NCBI GenBank assembly: GCA_963749035.1
Contig: CAVVKW010000002.1
Span: 248,001 to 312,000 of the forward strand
Source: CAVVKW01 sp963749035
GTDB lineage: Bacteria > Verrucomicrobiota > Verrucomicrobiia > Chthoniobacterales > JAATET01
Direction: 5' to 3'
DNA: 64,000 bases
Position numbers and translations under genes: made by a program. Position 1 is the first letter of the stretch. Every line of letters starts with the position of its first letter. Positions 8,214 to 16,379 of this stretch are shown here, piece after piece. The notes under the pieces were generated by a model. That model did not search any database and was not told the DNA's origin. It saw nothing but the letters and a program-made list of their open reading frames with translations.

Positions 8214-10352
8214 TCAGGGCTCTTCGATCAGCACGTCGTCGACGTAAATCGTCTGACTCGCCGAGCCGGACGCGTCTTGATTGACTCGAATGCGCACGTC
8301 GCCGATGCGGGTCGCGTTGGCAGGGACTACCATCGACTCAGCATACGGTTGGAATGAGCCTACGAAGGAATTGTCCACGCTGAGGTAATCCCCGTTAACG
8401 TCAATGGCGTTATCATTGGCATCGAGAAAGCGGATGACCATCCGGACTCGGACGTCTCCCACGACGTTCGCCGCGAGCTGCAACTTCGCGCTGACGTTCA
8501 ATTGAGTTTCGCCAGCGAGCGCGATGGCATTCGAGGCCCCTCCAAAATTGTCCTTCGCGGTCACGTTGCCAGATGAAGGGATCGAGATTTGGCCGATCGG
8601 ATTTCCGCCGAGCGAGACTGCGGAAACGTTCGTGAAGGGATTTCCAGAATCAAAGTTCGTCGAATAAATTGCAGCGGGACCACTCGGAGGAGTGCCGGAA
8701 CTGAATTCGAACCAATCCACGTCGAGCAAGGAGCCGCTTCCACCCGTGAAGACGAGGAAAAGGTCGTGAACCCCCGTGGCAGGATTATCGACGGTCGCCT
8801 GGACCGTCTCAAAATTGTCCCAGCCACCCGTGGACCCAATCGATGCCGTGGCAATCTTCAGCCCGTTGGCCGAGCCGAGGCGAAACTCGACGGTGCCACC
8901 TTGTCGTTTGCTCGCGAGGCGGACGTCGAGCGCCGAGAACCCCGACTCGAAGTTGAAGTCGTAGAAGCTGACCCACTCACCGTTCTGGATGTTTCCGATC
9001 TTCGTGGGATTCGGTCCCGTCGGGTAGGTCGGCACGGCGTTGGTCCCCGGTCCGTCTGCGTCGTGGTCCTCCGCTTGAATCTGAACGTCGAGATCGCTTC
9101 CCGACGGTGGCGGCGGAGGGGCGATCGTGCCCTCGTTGATGATCAATTTGATCGGATAAGTTTTGGAATAATCTTCCGCACCGACCACGTCCAAGTCCCC
9201 GTCGCCGTCCACGTCTCCGAGTGCACCCCAGTAATACCCCGAGAGATTCGTGACCCGCTGCTCAGTCAGATTCCCGACCCCGTCGTTGTAATAAACCCAG
9301 ACGCCATTCGCCAAGAAAGCCCGTCCCGTAATGATATCGTCGTGTCCGTTACCGTCGATGTCCCCCACGTCGAGCATGTGACATTTTCCGAAATTGGCTC
9401 TGAGCAACGTCTGAGCCCACGGCCCGTTCGCCGGCGTCCCGTCGTTCCGAAACCACGCGATTCCCTTGGCCGTCTTCTCGGCACTGGTGCAGAAAATGTC
9501 CAAGAGCGAATCGCCGTCAATGTCGAGGACGCGGGTCTTCACCTCCTCCCCGTAGAACAACCCGTCGCTGTCCCACCGGAAGGTATTGAAAGATCCGTTG
9601 CGCCAGTCCCCGGTCGCTCGCAGGTAGTCACCGGACAGGACGATCTCTTTCACGCCAGCCTGGTTCGAAGTATCGATGTCACCGACCGAGAGACCCTCGG
9701 CCAGTGCTTGCGCCGGGGTCTCGGGCAGCGTGACAACCGTCCAGTCGTTGATGGAGTTTTGTAACGCGACGATCGTGCGGTTCGCGTTATTGCGATGGCG
9801 AACCACGATGTCCAAGAGGAGATCGCCGTCCATATCAGCCACCGCCATGTCGTTCTGATGATAAACGTTTGGCAGGCTGTAAATCTGGTGCCGCGGCCAA
9901 TACCCGCTCACGGCCGACGCGCCGGGATTGATGTAAACGAAGAGGTTTCCCGGGACGGAAGAACTGTTACCCCAGAAGTCTTCAGCGACCGCGATATCGG
10001 GAAGACCGTCTCCGTTGAAGTCCGCGACCTGCGCAGATCCAGCGAATGGCGTCAGCGCGTCGGCGGAAAGCGGATGCTCCACCCAATTCGGCGCCTCGAA
10101 CCAACTCAGGACGGGGGCATTGTCCGCGGCGGACTGACCCTGTCCACCCTCGCAAACGAAGATATCCATCAGGTCGTCGTCGTTAAAGTCGCCAGTCAGG
10201 ACGACCGTGGCCCCGTTGACGTTCGTGATCGTCTGAGGATCGCTCCAGGGAACCGGGACCGAGGCTGTCTGCGCTGTCGCGCTCGGGATGGGCGGGGAAA
10301 TGAGCGACGCCACGCCGACGGCCGCCAGAAATGTCTTGAGGGGGATTTTCAT
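8214..10352 (-). CDS. Secreted FG-GAP/VCBS-repeat protein with CBM6-like domain
   Basis: 712 aa from the internal ATG that begins a clear signal peptide (about 1-27, ending SATAQ). Residues ~30-395 hold FG-GAP/VCBS repeats with Ca-binding-like segments such as GDFNDDDLMDIF, ADFNGDGLPDIAVAE, DIDGDSLLDIF and GDVDGDGDLDVVGAED, expected to fold as an integrin-type propeller. A Pro/Ser linker precedes a CBM6-like module (IQAEDHDADGPGT to LLDVDWFEF, ~410-540). A final beta-rich module of ~150 residues ends in QTIYVDDVLIEEP, like CBM4_9 domains. Likely a cell-surface or secreted polysaccharide-binding protein; no catalytic domain is visible. Confidence 0.83.
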   Translation of the reverse strand: MKIPLKTFLAAVGVASLISPPIPSATAQTASVPVPWSDPQTITNVNGATVVLTGDFNDDDLMDIFVCEGGQGQSAADNAPVLSWFEAPNWVEHPLSADALTPFAGSAQVADFNGDGLPDIAVAEDFWGNSSSVPGNLFVYINPGASAVSGYWPRHQIYSLPNVYHQNDMAVADMDGDLLLDIVVRHRNNANRTIVALQNSINDWTVVTLPETPAQALAEGLSVGDIDTSNQAGVKEIVLSGDYLRATGDWRNGSFNTFRWDSDGLFYGEEVKTRVLDIDGDSLLDIFCTSAEKTAKGIAWFRNDGTPANGPWAQTLLRANFGKCHMLDVGDIDGNGHDDIITGRAFLANGVWVYYNDGVGNLTEQRVTNLSGYYWGALGDVDGDGDLDVVGAEDYSKTYPIKLIINEGTIAPPPPPSGSDLDVQIQAEDHDADGPGTNAVPTYPTGPNPTKIGNIQNGEWVSFYDFNFESGFSALDVRLASKRQGGTVEFRLGSANGLKIATASIGSTGGWDNFETVQATVDNPATGVHDLFLVFTGGSGSLLDVDWFEFSSGTPPSGPAAIYSTNFDSGNPFTNVSAVSLGGNPIGQISIPSSGNVTAKDNFGGASNAIALAGETQLNVSAKLQLAANVVGDVRVRMVIRFLDANDNAIDVNGDYLSVDNSFVGSFQPYAESMVVPANATRIGDVRIRVNQDASGSASQTIYVDDVLIEEP

Positions 10353-10524
10353 TTGGGGAAACTGGTTTATCGTTTCAATAAATTCAATGACGGGTGATTG
10401 ACAAGAAATAATTCGCTCAACCCCTCCCAAGCTTGCTCTTCGGTTCGAGTGAACCTGAACTTTTAAGGTTGCCATCACTGGCCCACCCCCCGATTGATAA
10501 CCGTTTCCCTTTTAATCTTCAGGC

Positions 10525-11772
10525 ATGAGCGAGCGCAGAGTTGTTATTACCGGAATCGGAGTCATCAGTCCCATCGGACGTGATAAGGAGACCTTCTGGA
10601 ACAACCTCGTTGCCGGGACCAACGGCATCACCCATTTCGAAGCCTTCGATTCGACCGAATACGACTGCAAAATCGCGGGCGAGGTGAAGAACTTCGACCC
10701 GAAACCGTATTTCAACGTCCCGAAGGATACGAAACGCACCGATCGCTTCACGCAGTTTGCCATGGCCGCGTCGAAGATGGCCGTCGCCGATTCCGGCCTC
10801 GACCTCGACAAAATCGATCGCGACCGCGCCGGCGTCATGCTTGGCTCCGGCATCGGTGGACTCCAGAGCATGGAGACCGAAGCGCACCGCATCGCCGACC
10901 GTGGCCCGTCCCGGGTCTCTCCGTTCACCATCGCGATGATGATCAGTAACATGGCCAGCGGCATGGTCTCGATGGAGCTCGGCCTTCGTGGACCGAATAT
11001 GTGCATCGTCACCGCCTGCGCCACCGCCAACAACTCGCTCGGCGAAGCGTGGCGCATCATTAAATTCGGCGACGCCGATTGCTTCGTCGCCGGCGGCACC
11101 GAAGCCACGATCACGCCACTCGGCATCGCCGGATTCGCCGCCATGCGCGCCCTCAGTTGCCGCAACGACGAACCCGGCAAAGCCTGCCGACCCTTCGACG
11201 CCCAGCGCGACGGTTTCATCATGGGCGAAGGTGCCGGCATTCTCGTTATCGAGGAACTCGAGCACGCCAAGAAGCGCGGCGCCCACATCTACTGTGAACT
11301 CTCCGGTTATGGCGTCACCGCCGACGCCTACCACATGACCGCCCCCCTCCCCGACGGAGAAGGTGCCGGCCGTGCCATGAAGATCGCCATGGACCACGCC
11401 CACGTGAATCCAACCGACGTCGACTACATCAACGCTCACGCGACCTCGACCCCGCTCGGTGACCAGTGCGAGACCAAGGCCATCAAACGCGCCCTCGGCG
11501 ACCACGCCTACAAGACCGCTGTCAGCTCCACGAAATCGATGACCGGCCACCTCCTCGGTGCCGCCGGCGGTGTCGAGATGGCCGCCTGCGCCCTCGCCAT
11601 TCAGAACGGCGTCATCCCGCCGACCATCAATTTGGAAAATCCCGACCCCGAGTGCGATCTGGACTACGTTCCGCACACCGCGCGCGAAGCGAAGGTGAAG
11701 GTCGCCATCAACAACTCGTTCGGATTCGGTGGCCACAACGCGACCCTCATCGCTCGCGAGTTCACGGGGTAA
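10525..11772 (+). CDS. fabF: 3-oxoacyl-[acyl-carrier-protein] synthase II
   Basis: KAS II, the elongating condensing enzyme of type II fatty-acid synthesis, 415 aa, full length. The Cys-His-His triad is present: nucleophile Cys165 in TACATANNS, His in NAHATSTPLGDQ (~305) and His in SMTGHLLGAAGG (~340). The thiolase-fold C-terminus NNSFGFGGHNATL is intact. It stands alone: acpP and fabD/G are not adjacent. The 170-base divergent region shared with the FG-GAP gene must contain its promoter; no consensus boxes are convincing. The tRNA gene begins 104 bases downstream. Confidence 0.95.
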   Translation: MSERRVVITGIGVISPIGRDKETFWNNLVAGTNGITHFEAFDSTEYDCKIAGEVKNFDPKPYFNVPKDTKRTDRFTQFAMAASKMAVADSGLDLDKIDRDRAGVMLGSGIGGLQSMETEAHRIADRGPSRVSPFTIAMMISNMASGMVSMELGLRGPNMCIVTACATANNSLGEAWRIIKFGDADCFVAGGTEATITPLGIAGFAAMRALSCRNDEPGKACRPFDAQRDGFIMGEGAGILVIEELEHAKKRGAHIYCELSGYGVTADAYHMTAPLPDGEGAGRAMKIAMDHAHVNPTDVDYINAHATSTPLGDQCETKAIKRALGDHAYKTAVSSTKSMTGHLLGAAGGVEMAACALAIQNGVIPPTINLENPDPECDLDYVPHTAREAKVKVAINNSFGFGGHNATLIAREFTG

Positions 11773-11876
11773 CGACCAGCAAACGACCAGTCCGAGCCTT
11801 CGTTGCCAGGCGTTTTCCCTCTTGATTCCGGCCGTCCGCGGAGGGAGATTACTGCTCCGCCCTCGTGGCCGGATTG

Positions 11877-11952
11877 GGGGGTTTAGCTCAGTTGGTAGAG
11901 CGCTTCGTTCGCAATGAAGAGGTCAGGGGTTCGACTCCCCTAACCTCCACCA
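11877..11952 (+). tRNA. tRNA-Ala (anticodon CGC)
   Basis: 76 nt with encoded CCA. Acceptor GGGGGTT pairs with AACCTCC and includes the G3-U70 wobble that marks alanine tRNAs. D-stem GCTC/GAGC, anticodon stem CTTCG/TGAAG (one G-U), loop TTCGCAA giving anticodon CGC (codon GCG), and T-arm AGGGG-TTCGACT-CCCCT all fold. It lies between fabF and the convergent DUF1980 gene. Confidence 0.97.
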
Positions 11953-11988
11953 ATCCGGTATCCAGCGACCCCCATTGACGCCGCGTCC

Positions 11989-12813
11989 TCAGTAGAAAAA
12001 CAGATTTTCCGGCGGGTCCGTTTGCTCGACTGAAAATGGCTGCACGATCGGAGTATGCCTTCCCTCGATTACCGGGAAAGTCGCCTTGCCGATCACCTTC
12101 ACCCAGGTCATCTCCGTCACCTCGATCGGCACGTCCGTCTCCAGCGTCACCGCGACCGGCCGCGCGTCCGCCGCGCAACACGACATCATCATTCGCACCA
12201 ATTTCCCATCTCCCGACTCCCCCTCCGCTGGCGGCAAAAACTGTCCGACCAGCTCCACGTCCTGATCCAGGAAATCCGGGAGCATCGTCGGCTCCTGCGC
12301 GGCGTAAAGGAGGTCGATCAACTCGGCGATGATCTGACCATCCTCGTTCCGGGCCATGTAATCGGTAATTTCCATCGTTGGTTCCTCACCCTCCGGCGGT
12401 GGGTCCTCACCCGGCAGCGGGGGCTCCGGCACACTCAGCGCCCTCCCCGGTAGATCCACCACCACGTCGGCAAATCCCCGGTTTCTCACCATCGTCGCCC
12501 CGAACTGACTGGGCGAATACGTGAAGGCCACCAACAACGGGGCGATCAACACCACGGCGGCAAAGACGTGGCCTGGCATCGACCGAGCCAACGAGTTCTC
12601 ACAGCCGCTCAGGTCCTCCGCGCGATCCCGCCGCGGCAGCAGTGCCAGCGCAATCGCCATCCCGATCATCACACTACCCGCCACCGCCGCGTAGATGCGG
12701 AAATTCGGCGCGAGGTAGCTATCAATCCGCCCGCTGAAAAACATCACCAGCATCACCGCGCCCCAAACGAGCAGCACCACGACCGAAAGCAAACGATGGA
12801 TCAATGACTTCAT
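11989..12813 (-). CDS. TIGR03943/DUF1980-family membrane protein (YcgQ-like)
   Basis: 274 aa. Three hydrophobic segments (about 8-28, 38-57 and 81-102) precede a soluble domain containing MMMSCCAADARPVAV near 218-232, a Cys-Cys signature of the family, and the usual aromatic C-terminus (ENLFFY). Family members are almost always encoded next to a DUF318-type permease, as here: its ATG overlaps the permease stop (ATGA). The start is chosen at this overlap because sequence upstream in the frame only shadows the permease. Exact substrate unknown; metal-related transport has been suggested for such pairs. Confidence 0.85.
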   Translation of the reverse strand: MKSLIHRLLSVVVLLVWGAVMLVMFFSGRIDSYLAPNFRIYAAVAGSVMIGMAIALALLPRRDRAEDLSGCENSLARSMPGHVFAAVVLIAPLLVAFTYSPSQFGATMVRNRGFADVVVDLPGRALSVPEPPLPGEDPPPEGEEPTMEITDYMARNEDGQIIAELIDLLYAAQEPTMLPDFLDQDVELVGQFLPPAEGESGDGKLVRMMMSCCAADARPVAVTLETDVPIEVTEMTWVKVIGKATFPVIEGRHTPIVQPFSVEQTDPPENLFFY

Positions 12814-13751
12814 TCGATACCGGGAAGAAAGACGACCGAGAGCCGGACGCAGATTAAGCCCACCAGGATGAAAAGGCCAACGACCATCCCGAGCACGAAC
12901 CGCTTCCGAAAGACCGATGAGTATATGAAGATCAACTTCACGTCCATCATCGGCCCGAACACGAGAAACGCCAACTTCGACACCGCCGGGAAGGTCACGA
13001 ACGTCGCGGCAATGAACGCGTCCGTCGTGCTGCAAAGCGACAAGATGCCAGCTAGCCCCATCATCGAGAAGGTTGCCAGCGCCGGGCTCACCGCCAGCGG
13101 CACGACGAATTCCTGGTTCACCGCCGTGCTAAAAGTCGCCGCGGCCGCGCAGCCAATGATGAAATACACCATCATATCGAGGAAATCCGACACCGCGACC
13201 TGCAGTGCCCCGGCCATACGAGTCCCGAATCCCCCGCGACGCCCGCCCTCGATCCCTCGCGCCTGAGTGATCTCCGCGAGGATGTTTTTCCGTAGCACGT
13301 ATTTGATCGATAAATTGTGGACAACCATCCCCGTCAGCACCGCCACGCCGTAACCCACGCCCAGTCGCAACCCCGTCATCCACTCCGGCATCTGATTCCG
13401 AAAGGCGGCGTAGGTGCTCAGGACGACCACGACGTTCACGATCGGGGCGGAGAGCATGTAAACCACCGCGTTCGAGACCGGTAAGCCCTTCGCCATCAAG
13501 CGGCGGATCACGGGAACCACCCCGCATTCACACATGGGAAAAATGAATCCCAGCAACCCACTCACCGCCGCCCCCGCGTAGGCGTTCCGCGGCAAGAGCC
13601 GGGTCATCACCTTCGCCGGGAGAAACTGATCGATCAGACCGGACATGATCGTCCCCAACAGCAGAAACGGCGCGCCCTCGAGCAGAATGCTCAAAAACGC
13701 GAAGCTGAAATCGCTAAAACTAAACTCAAACCAACCGATCCCGTCGCTCAT
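12810..13751 (-). CDS. DUF318/YraQ-family permease
   Basis: 313-aa polytopic membrane protein with about 8 hydrophobic segments. The family hallmark FPMCECGVVPV (~71-81), with its two Cys and Glu inside a membrane-proximal loop, and the mirror-image second half (SLCSTTDAFIAATFVTF, ~220-236) are present. These permeases resemble predicted thiol- or metal-linked exporters. Partner of the DUF1980 protein directly downstream. It starts 34 bases after the end of the anti-sigma gene on the same strand, so all four minus-strand genes from the ECF factor down could be one operon. Confidence 0.85.
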   Translation of the reverse strand: MSDGIGWFEFSFSDFSFAFLSILLEGAPFLLLGTIMSGLIDQFLPAKVMTRLLPRNAYAGAAVSGLLGFIFPMCECGVVPVIRRLMAKGLPVSNAVVYMLSAPIVNVVVVLSTYAAFRNQMPEWMTGLRLGVGYGVAVLTGMVVHNLSIKYVLRKNILAEITQARGIEGGRRGGFGTRMAGALQVAVSDFLDMMVYFIIGCAAAATFSTAVNQEFVVPLAVSPALATFSMMGLAGILSLCSTTDAFIAATFVTFPAVSKLAFLVFGPMMDVKLIFIYSSVFRKRFVLGMVVGLFILVGLICVRLSVVFLPGIE

Positions 13752-13785
13752 CGTTGCGGGAGATAAGGCTGAAATGCCCCGCGCG

Positions 13786-14427
13786 TCAAATCGCAGCTTT
13801 CGCCCCCACCGGCGCGTAGAGCAGGTAGGTCGATCCCCCCTCGCTCCAAACCTCCTGCTCCCAATCTCCGACCCGCGACACTCTTCGCTCGCTTTCCGGT
13901 GGATCGGTGAACGCCTCTCGCGGCATCACCACCATGTGCGCCAGTTGCCCGTCCTTCAGGCGGAAACAAATCAACGCCCCCAGGTGCCCTCTCCATTCAA
14001 TCTCGCGACAGCCCACGGGCGGTAAACCTTCAAGTGCGCTCGGCAGTTCAAACCCAACACCGTCATTTCGCGCCGCATACCAAGCGCGAACCTCAGGCAA
14101 ATCTTCCGTCATCAGATCCAACGTGAGCCCCGACTCGAAGAACTCCGCGAAATCCGCACCGGCGGCCGCCACCGAATCGCCGCCGTCATTTGCCGACCGG
14201 TCACCCAGGTAGATGGCGGCCACCACCAGAGCCAGCGCCACGGCGGCGGCGATGGCCGTCCCCCCGCGTGACCACCAAGCTCCCGCCGTAGCCTCGATCG
14301 GCACAGCGGCATCCGCAGATTGCTGTTTCAGCAACCGCACACGCAAACCCTCCGGCGGAGTGATCTCCGCGAGTTTCTGCGCGATCACCTCATCGAAAGG
14401 ATCTTCGAATGGAGCTTCAGTGTTCAC
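13786..14427 (-). CDS. Putative membrane-anchored anti-sigma factor
   Basis: 213 aa: a cytoplasmic N-terminus of ~50 residues, one transmembrane helix at about 55-73 (GTAIAAAVALALVVAAIYLG), and a periplasmic domain of ~140 residues. It overlaps the end of the ECF sigma gene by 11 bases, the usual arrangement for a sigma factor and its membrane regulator. No zinc-binding HxxxCxxC motif of the ZAS type is visible, so assignment rests on topology and position. The periplasmic part (WRGHLGALICFRLKDGQLAHMV) is unassigned. Confidence 0.7.
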   Translation of the reverse strand: MNTEAPFEDPFDEVIAQKLAEITPPEGLRVRLLKQQSADAAVPIEATAGAWWSRGGTAIAAAVALALVVAAIYLGDRSANDGGDSVAAAGADFAEFFESGLTLDLMTEDLPEVRAWYAARNDGVGFELPSALEGLPPVGCREIEWRGHLGALICFRLKDGQLAHMVVMPREAFTDPPESERRVSRVGDWEQEVWSEGGSTYLLYAPVGAKAAI

Positions 14428-14896
14428 TTATTCGTTTCCGTAACTGGTTTTTCCCGCGGGAGAGGCGCGACATCACGGTGCCGATCGGGATTTCAAGAAT
14501 CTCGGCAATCTCTGCGTATGAGAGACCCCGCGAATAGAAGAGCATCAAAGGCTCACGATATTCCAGAGGAAGTGAACTCACGATTTCCATCACCGTCGCA
14601 GCATCCACCGCATCGGCCTGACCCGCCTCACCGGCTACCTCTTCGCACGCTTCCTCCAGCGGCGCATCGCTCGTTCGCGCACTTCTTCGCACCATCCCCA
14701 GGAATTCTCGCCGCAGCGTGGTGAACAGCCACGTCTTCACCTTCGACTCATCCCGAAGTTGATGGCCCTTCCGCGCCCAGAGCGCAAAAGTCTGTTGCAC
14801 GAGATCACAGGCTTCGGGCTCGTTCTTCGCCAGACTCAGCGCAAATCGATAGAGCGGCTGATAATAATCGTCGACGAGCTGATCGAAATCCAACAT
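14417..14896 (-). CDS. ECF-family RNA polymerase sigma factor
   Basis: 159 aa. Region 2 (about 5-72: FDQLVDDYYQPLYRFALSL, then CDLVQQTFALWARK and the -10-recognition part KVKTWLFTTLRREFL) is joined by a short acidic linker to region 4 (~105-155: LPLEYREPLMLFYSRGLSY, IPIGTVMSRLSRGKNQLR). Unlike many genes in this window it has a strong ribosome-binding site: AGGAGG at 14903-14908, 6 bases before the ATG. It probably controls its own operon together with the anti-sigma gene. Confidence 0.93.
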   Translation of the reverse strand: MLDFDQLVDDYYQPLYRFALSLAKNEPEACDLVQQTFALWARKGHQLRDESKVKTWLFTTLRREFLGMVRRSARTSDAPLEEACEEVAGEAGQADAVDAATVMEIVSSLPLEYREPLMLFYSRGLSYAEIAEILEIPIGTVMSRLSRGKNQLRKRISEH

Positions 14897-14990
14897 GGGG
14901 TTCCTCCTTCATTAAACGCCCCCCCGCACCCTGACCAAGCAAAAGCAGTTCTCACCGACCGGACTAGCCATCATCACTTGCAATTGCCCC

Positions 14991-15011
14991 CAAATTCGTA
15001 ATCTTCCCGCC
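14991..15011 (+). repeat. 7-bp repeat leader of the SHD1-thioredoxin gene
   Basis: Three 7-base units (CAAATTC, GTAATCT, TCCCGCC) end exactly at the ATG. No Shine-Dalgarno sequence. The first two units match the trpS leader type (CAATTCG, TAATTCT). A weak member of the set. Confidence 0.4.
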
Positions 15012-15746
15012 ATGACCATCCGCCACCTCATCGCCATTTCCATCGCGCTCGCAGTCCCCGCGCTTCATGCCGCCAGCGATGTCCGCAGCTGGACCAGCCG
15101 CGACGGCACCGCGACAATCGAAGCGAAGTTCCATAAAATCGAAGGTTCGAAAATTACCCTCATTTTGCCCAATGGCCGCGCCCAATACGTCGAGAAGCCC
15201 TTTCTCAGTGAAGCCGATCTCGCTTGGATCGAAGAGCAGGCAGCCTCCGAAATCACAGCCGCATCAGCTGCAGCGTCGCCCGACGCCAAGATCCCTGCCG
15301 CCCTTGCCGGCAACCTTCTCGACGACCGCGGCGATGCCGCCAGCATTCTCAACGCCGACGGCTCCGCTCCAAAACACTATCTCTTCTACTACAGTGCTTC
15401 CTGGTGCGGACCCTGCGTTGCCTTTTCCCCCGATCTCGTTCGCTTCTACAAGAAGATGAAGGGTCGGGGAGCTTCGTTCGAGACGGTTCTGGTTCCCTCC
15501 GATAAAACGCGCGATGCCGAGGTCGCTTACCTCAAGGACCACCGAATGCCGTGGCCAGGAATCGACCTGGACAAAAGCCCCGTTCGCGAAGTTCCGAACA
15601 ATACCTACGGCTACATCCCCTCGATGATCCTCACCGACGCCGACGGGAATATCCTCTTATCGGTCAGCAAGGACCTCAGTCGCGACGACTTCCTCGATCA
15701 GGCGGAGAAGATGCTCTCCGAGTCCGGCGACGTCGCGTCTCGCTGA
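15012..15746 (+). CDS. Exported SHD1 plus thioredoxin-fold protein
   Basis: 244 aa. Signal peptide 1-20 (cleavage after LHAA). Residues ~23-75 are an SHD1-like domain (RSWTSRDGTATIEAKFHKIE, then WIEEQ), a module common in Planctomycetes and Verrucomicrobia. An Ala-rich linker leads to a thioredoxin/tryparedoxin fold (~100-240) with the CPC-type active site SWCGPCVAF near 130-138 and a cis-Pro candidate in YGYIPSMIL. Predicted periplasmic thiol-disulfide oxidoreductase; the substrate is not known. It diverges from the ECF sigma gene, which could regulate it. Confidence 0.82.
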   Translation: MTIRHLIAISIALAVPALHAASDVRSWTSRDGTATIEAKFHKIEGSKITLILPNGRAQYVEKPFLSEADLAWIEEQAASEITAASAAASPDAKIPAALAGNLLDDRGDAASILNADGSAPKHYLFYYSASWCGPCVAFSPDLVRFYKKMKGRGASFETVLVPSDKTRDAEVAYLKDHRMPWPGIDLDKSPVREVPNNTYGYIPSMILTDADGNILLSVSKDLSRDDFLDQAEKMLSESGDVASR

Positions 15747-15771
15747 CGAGTCTTCCACCGATCAAATCAAT

Positions 15772-15799
15772 CTCCGCCGCACTTCAGCGTGCGGCGGAG
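15772..15799. terminator. Bidirectional terminator hairpin
   Basis: Perfect 11-bp stem CTCCGCCGCAC/GTGCGGCGGAG with loop TTCAGC, in the 75-base convergent gap. On the minus strand it is followed by a U-rich stretch (ATTGATTTGAT), so it best serves the DUF2383 gene; on the plus strand the tail is weaker. Confidence 0.75.
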
Positions 15800-15821
15800 C
15801 GAAATGTGATCTAAGCTGCGA

Positions 15822-16274
15822 TCACCCAGCCGTATTGTTCAAATCGGCCAGGGTCTTCATCTGTGCCAAGGCCGCGCGAATCTCGTCCGCTTGCGGTCGG
15901 ATAGCCGCCTGCACCGACGCCGGAATCGGTGATTCCAAAGCGTCTTCGTAACTTTCGATCGCGTGTTCGTCGCCGCGCTGGCATTCCTCGAGAATTGCGG
16001 CCCGGTCGTTCGAGCTCAGGGCCTGCTTGAGGTTCATCCACCCGCGATGGAGCGAACCAACGGCACTCGACGACGTGTCGACGTCACCGCCGTATCCCGC
16101 AGCCAGTCCCTGGAGCTCAGACACAAAGGCCTGCCGTTGCCCACTGTGAGTCTGCAGAATCCGCTTCAAATCATGATCCTCCGTTGATTCCGCCGCTAGC
16201 CGATAGCCTTCCGCTCCGTCCCTGGCAGTCTCGATGAGGTCTTCGATCACTTTTAAGATTTCTTCGTCGTTCAT
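15822..16274 (-). CDS. PA2169-family four-helix-bundle protein (DUF2383)
   Basis: 150 aa, all-helical, ferritin-like. The pattern of Glu and His residues along the helices (LIETARDGAEGYRLAAEST, DHDLKRILQTHSGQRQAF, ECQRGDEHAIESYEDALES) is that of DUF2383 proteins, which often appear with stress genes; function unknown. Single gene. Its upstream region 16275-16379 contains a GGGGAAAATCCC stretch, a partial dyad reminiscent of the palindrome in front of the orphan response regulator, but the similarity is slight. Confidence 0.85.
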   Translation of the reverse strand: MNDEEILKVIEDLIETARDGAEGYRLAAESTEDHDLKRILQTHSGQRQAFVSELQGLAAGYGGDVDTSSSAVGSLHRGWMNLKQALSSNDRAAILEECQRGDEHAIESYEDALESPIPASVQAAIRPQADEIRAALAQMKTLADLNNTAG

Positions 16275-16379
16275 GAGCGTTGTATTAAGCCAGCCTTCGC
16301 CAGCGCGCCACCCGACCTAGGGGTGGGGAAAATCCCTCGCCATCGCCCAGGTCCGCCCCCAGCCCGGCAGCGTTAGCCC

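Noticed and set aside
10519..11736. 405-aa minus-strand ORF opposite fabF
   Set aside because: Shadow frame; fabF on the plus strand has its full catalytic triad.
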